This document shows positions 4,652-5,559 of a stretch of 5,559 bases of DNA, piece after piece. The first letter of the stretch is position 1. The number at the start of each line of letters is the position of its first letter. The DNA comes from CAZOHN01 sp964579325. Its GTDB lineage: Bacteria > Pseudomonadota > Alphaproteobacteria > Rhodobacterales > Rhodobacteraceae. Both the position numbers and the translations under genes were made by a program. The notes below the pieces were generated by a model. The model searched no databases and had not been told where the DNA came from. It saw nothing but the letters and a program-made list of their open reading frames with translations. Location of the stretch: positions 1 to 5,559 of the forward strand of contig CAZOHN010000235.1 of assembly GCA_964579325.1 (NCBI GenBank), written 5' to 3'.

Positions 4652-5386
4652 ATGTCGACCAATCCGATGCGCGGGGTGATCCCGATTGTTCTGGCCGGGG
4701 CCGCCGTCATCCTTGCGCTCGAATTCGGCAAGGACACGCCGCCGCCGGGCCGGGACCTCGATCCCGCCGAGCTTGCCCGCGTGGCCGACCGCATCCTCGC
4801 GGTGCCGGGCGTGGACGGGCTGCTCGCCCGGTGTCCCGCCGAGATCCAGGGAAGCCGGGCGTCACGGTCATGGCTGGCCCGCGAGGACAAGGCGGTCGGA
4901 GAAGGCACCTGCGCGCGGAACTTCGGGCGTTGCGCGAGTGCCTGCCTCGAGGGGAACTCGGGCAAGGCCTGCACCATGGTCGCCTACATCCTCGAGAGCC
5001 GGGACAGCACGCTGAAGCCTGCGGCGCGGCACGGCTACGCGCTTGGCTGTGCGCTGGGCGACCCCAGCGGCTGCACCAATCGCGGCGCGAACATCCGCAA
5101 CGCGGCGCGGGACGACGACCCCCTGTCGCTCCTGCCCCGGTCGCAGACCGCGTCCTGCCTGTTCAACACGTTCGAGGCCGCCTGCGCGGCGGGCGACGCC
5201 TGGGGCTGCGCGATGTCAGGTCAGACCTATGCGCTGGGCGAAGGCGTGGAGCAGGACCGTCAGACCGCCGCGCGGCTCTATCGCGAAGCCTGCAGCCTGA
5301 GCGGCGAGGGGCCGGACGCGAAGTCGGTCAAGGCGCCCTGCCGGTTCGCGCGCAGCCGCCTCGAATCCCTCGACGCGGCCGACTGA
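4652..5386 (+). CDS. Membrane-anchored or exported cysteine-rich Sel1-repeat protein
   Basis: The 244-residue protein opens MSTNPMRG followed by a hydrophobic segment (VIPIVLAGAAVILALEF, about 9-25), a signal anchor or uncleaved signal. A charged, proline-containing stretch follows. The rest carries Sel1-like helical repeats: a good one at about 175-214 (EAACAAGDAWGC, YALGEGVEQDRQTAARLYREAC) and degenerate ones at about 94-150 (CLEGNSGKAC, HGYALGCALGDPSGC). There are twelve Cys (61, 87, 94, 98, 107, 133, 141, 169, 178, 186, 214, 230), many at Hcp-like paired positions, so up to six disulfides in the periplasm are plausible. The frame opens at 4562, but its first 30 residues look non-coding. 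I chose 4652; the ATG at 4667 is also possible, and the ribosome site is weak. Sel1 proteins act as protein-interaction scaffolds; the partner is unknown. It is divergent from the PepSY set and convergent with trpB. Confidence 0.86.
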   Translation: MSTNPMRGVIPIVLAGAAVILALEFGKDTPPPGRDLDPAELARVADRILAVPGVDGLLARCPAEIQGSRASRSWLAREDKAVGEGTCARNFGRCASACLEGNSGKACTMVAYILESRDSTLKPAARHGYALGCALGDPSGCTNRGANIRNAARDDDPLSLLPRSQTASCLFNTFEAACAAGDAWGCAMSGQTYALGEGVEQDRQTAARLYREACSLSGEGPDAKSVKAPCRFARSRLESLDAAD

Positions 5387-5388
5387 GA

Positions 5389-5559
5389 TCAGATCTTCAT
5401 GTCGAAGCCGAGGTGCTTGGCCACGGTGAAGATGTCCTTGTCGCCCCGGCCGCACATGTTCATCACGATCAGGTGGTCCTTCGGCAGCGTCGGCGCGATC
5501 TTCATCACATGCGCCAGCGCGTGGGAGGGCTCCAGCGCGGGGATGATTCCCTCGAGCTG
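5389..5559 (-). CDS. trpB: Tryptophan synthase beta chain, C-terminal 56 residues, runs off the right edge
   Basis: The minus frame reads LEGIIPALEPSHALAHVMK, then LPKDHLIVMNMCGRGDKDIF and TVAKHLGFDMKI, stop. This is the highly conserved C-terminus of TrpB, the pyridoxal-phosphate enzyme that joins indole and serine to make tryptophan in the cytosolic TrpA-TrpB complex. The PSHA and GRGDKD blocks are intact. The residue before GRGDKD is Cys; the corresponding enterobacterial residue (Ser377 in Salmonella), which contacts the cofactor ring nitrogen, is Ser. Cys also occurs there in the wider PLP family, so this is probably natural variation. The rest of the gene lies outside the window. Its stop is 2 bp from the stop of the convergent Sel1 gene, so the two transcripts must overlap or share a termination zone. 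No obvious terminator is visible between them. Confidence 0.97.
   Translation of the reverse strand, partial: QLEGIIPALEPSHALAHVMKIAPTLPKDHLIVMNMCGRGDKDIFTVAKHLGFDMKI

Overview
The window looks like a draft-assembly piece of a high-GC alphaproteobacterium, most likely Rhodobacterales/Rhodobacteraceae. This is inferred from the strongly GC-rich third codon positions, the style of the PepSY, LuxR and Sel1 proteins, and the trpB fragment. A 100-N scaffold gap lies at 3334-3433. The window splits into a decayed left half and an intact right half.

Left half (about 1-2689). No intact gene was recognised. Fragments of recognisable proteins can be read on the minus strand, but only by switching frame or crossing stops. 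From right to left they are: an alpha/beta-hydrolase remnant (2260-1592, nucleophile elbow and C-terminal histidine block still visible), a probable AlkB-type dioxygenase remnant (about 1552-1276), an unassigned stretch, an unidentified short frame (478-211), and the start of an NADPH:quinone oxidoreductase-like gene (214 to beyond the left edge). Two short tandem-repeat patches occur here: three copies of a 14-bp unit at 8-49 and a GTGCCCC heptamer array at 2270-2352. The picture is of a gene graveyard, although systematic indel errors in GC-rich draft sequence are a possible alternative.

Right half (2690-5559). Three same-strand genes are read leftward: a secreted PepSY-like protein with a long Asp/Asn/Gly tail (4409-3930), a second such protein with a possible Tat signal and a poly-Asp tail broken by the gap (3826-3305), and a LuxR-type regulator held in the membrane by two N-terminal helices (3241-2690). 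Divergent from them is a membrane-anchored or exported cysteine-rich Sel1-repeat protein (4652-5386). The 242-bp divergent spacer carries four TAAACC/GGTTTA half-sites, two of them forming a perfect 18-bp operator-like element. The 3' end of trpB (5389-5559, minus) converges on the Sel1 gene with 2 bp between the stop codons.

How they may work together (inference): the membrane LuxR protein could sense an envelope condition and control the two acidic periplasmic PepSY proteins, and possibly the Sel1 protein, through the half-site cluster. The acidic tails suggest cation binding or buffering, but nothing in the sequence proves it.
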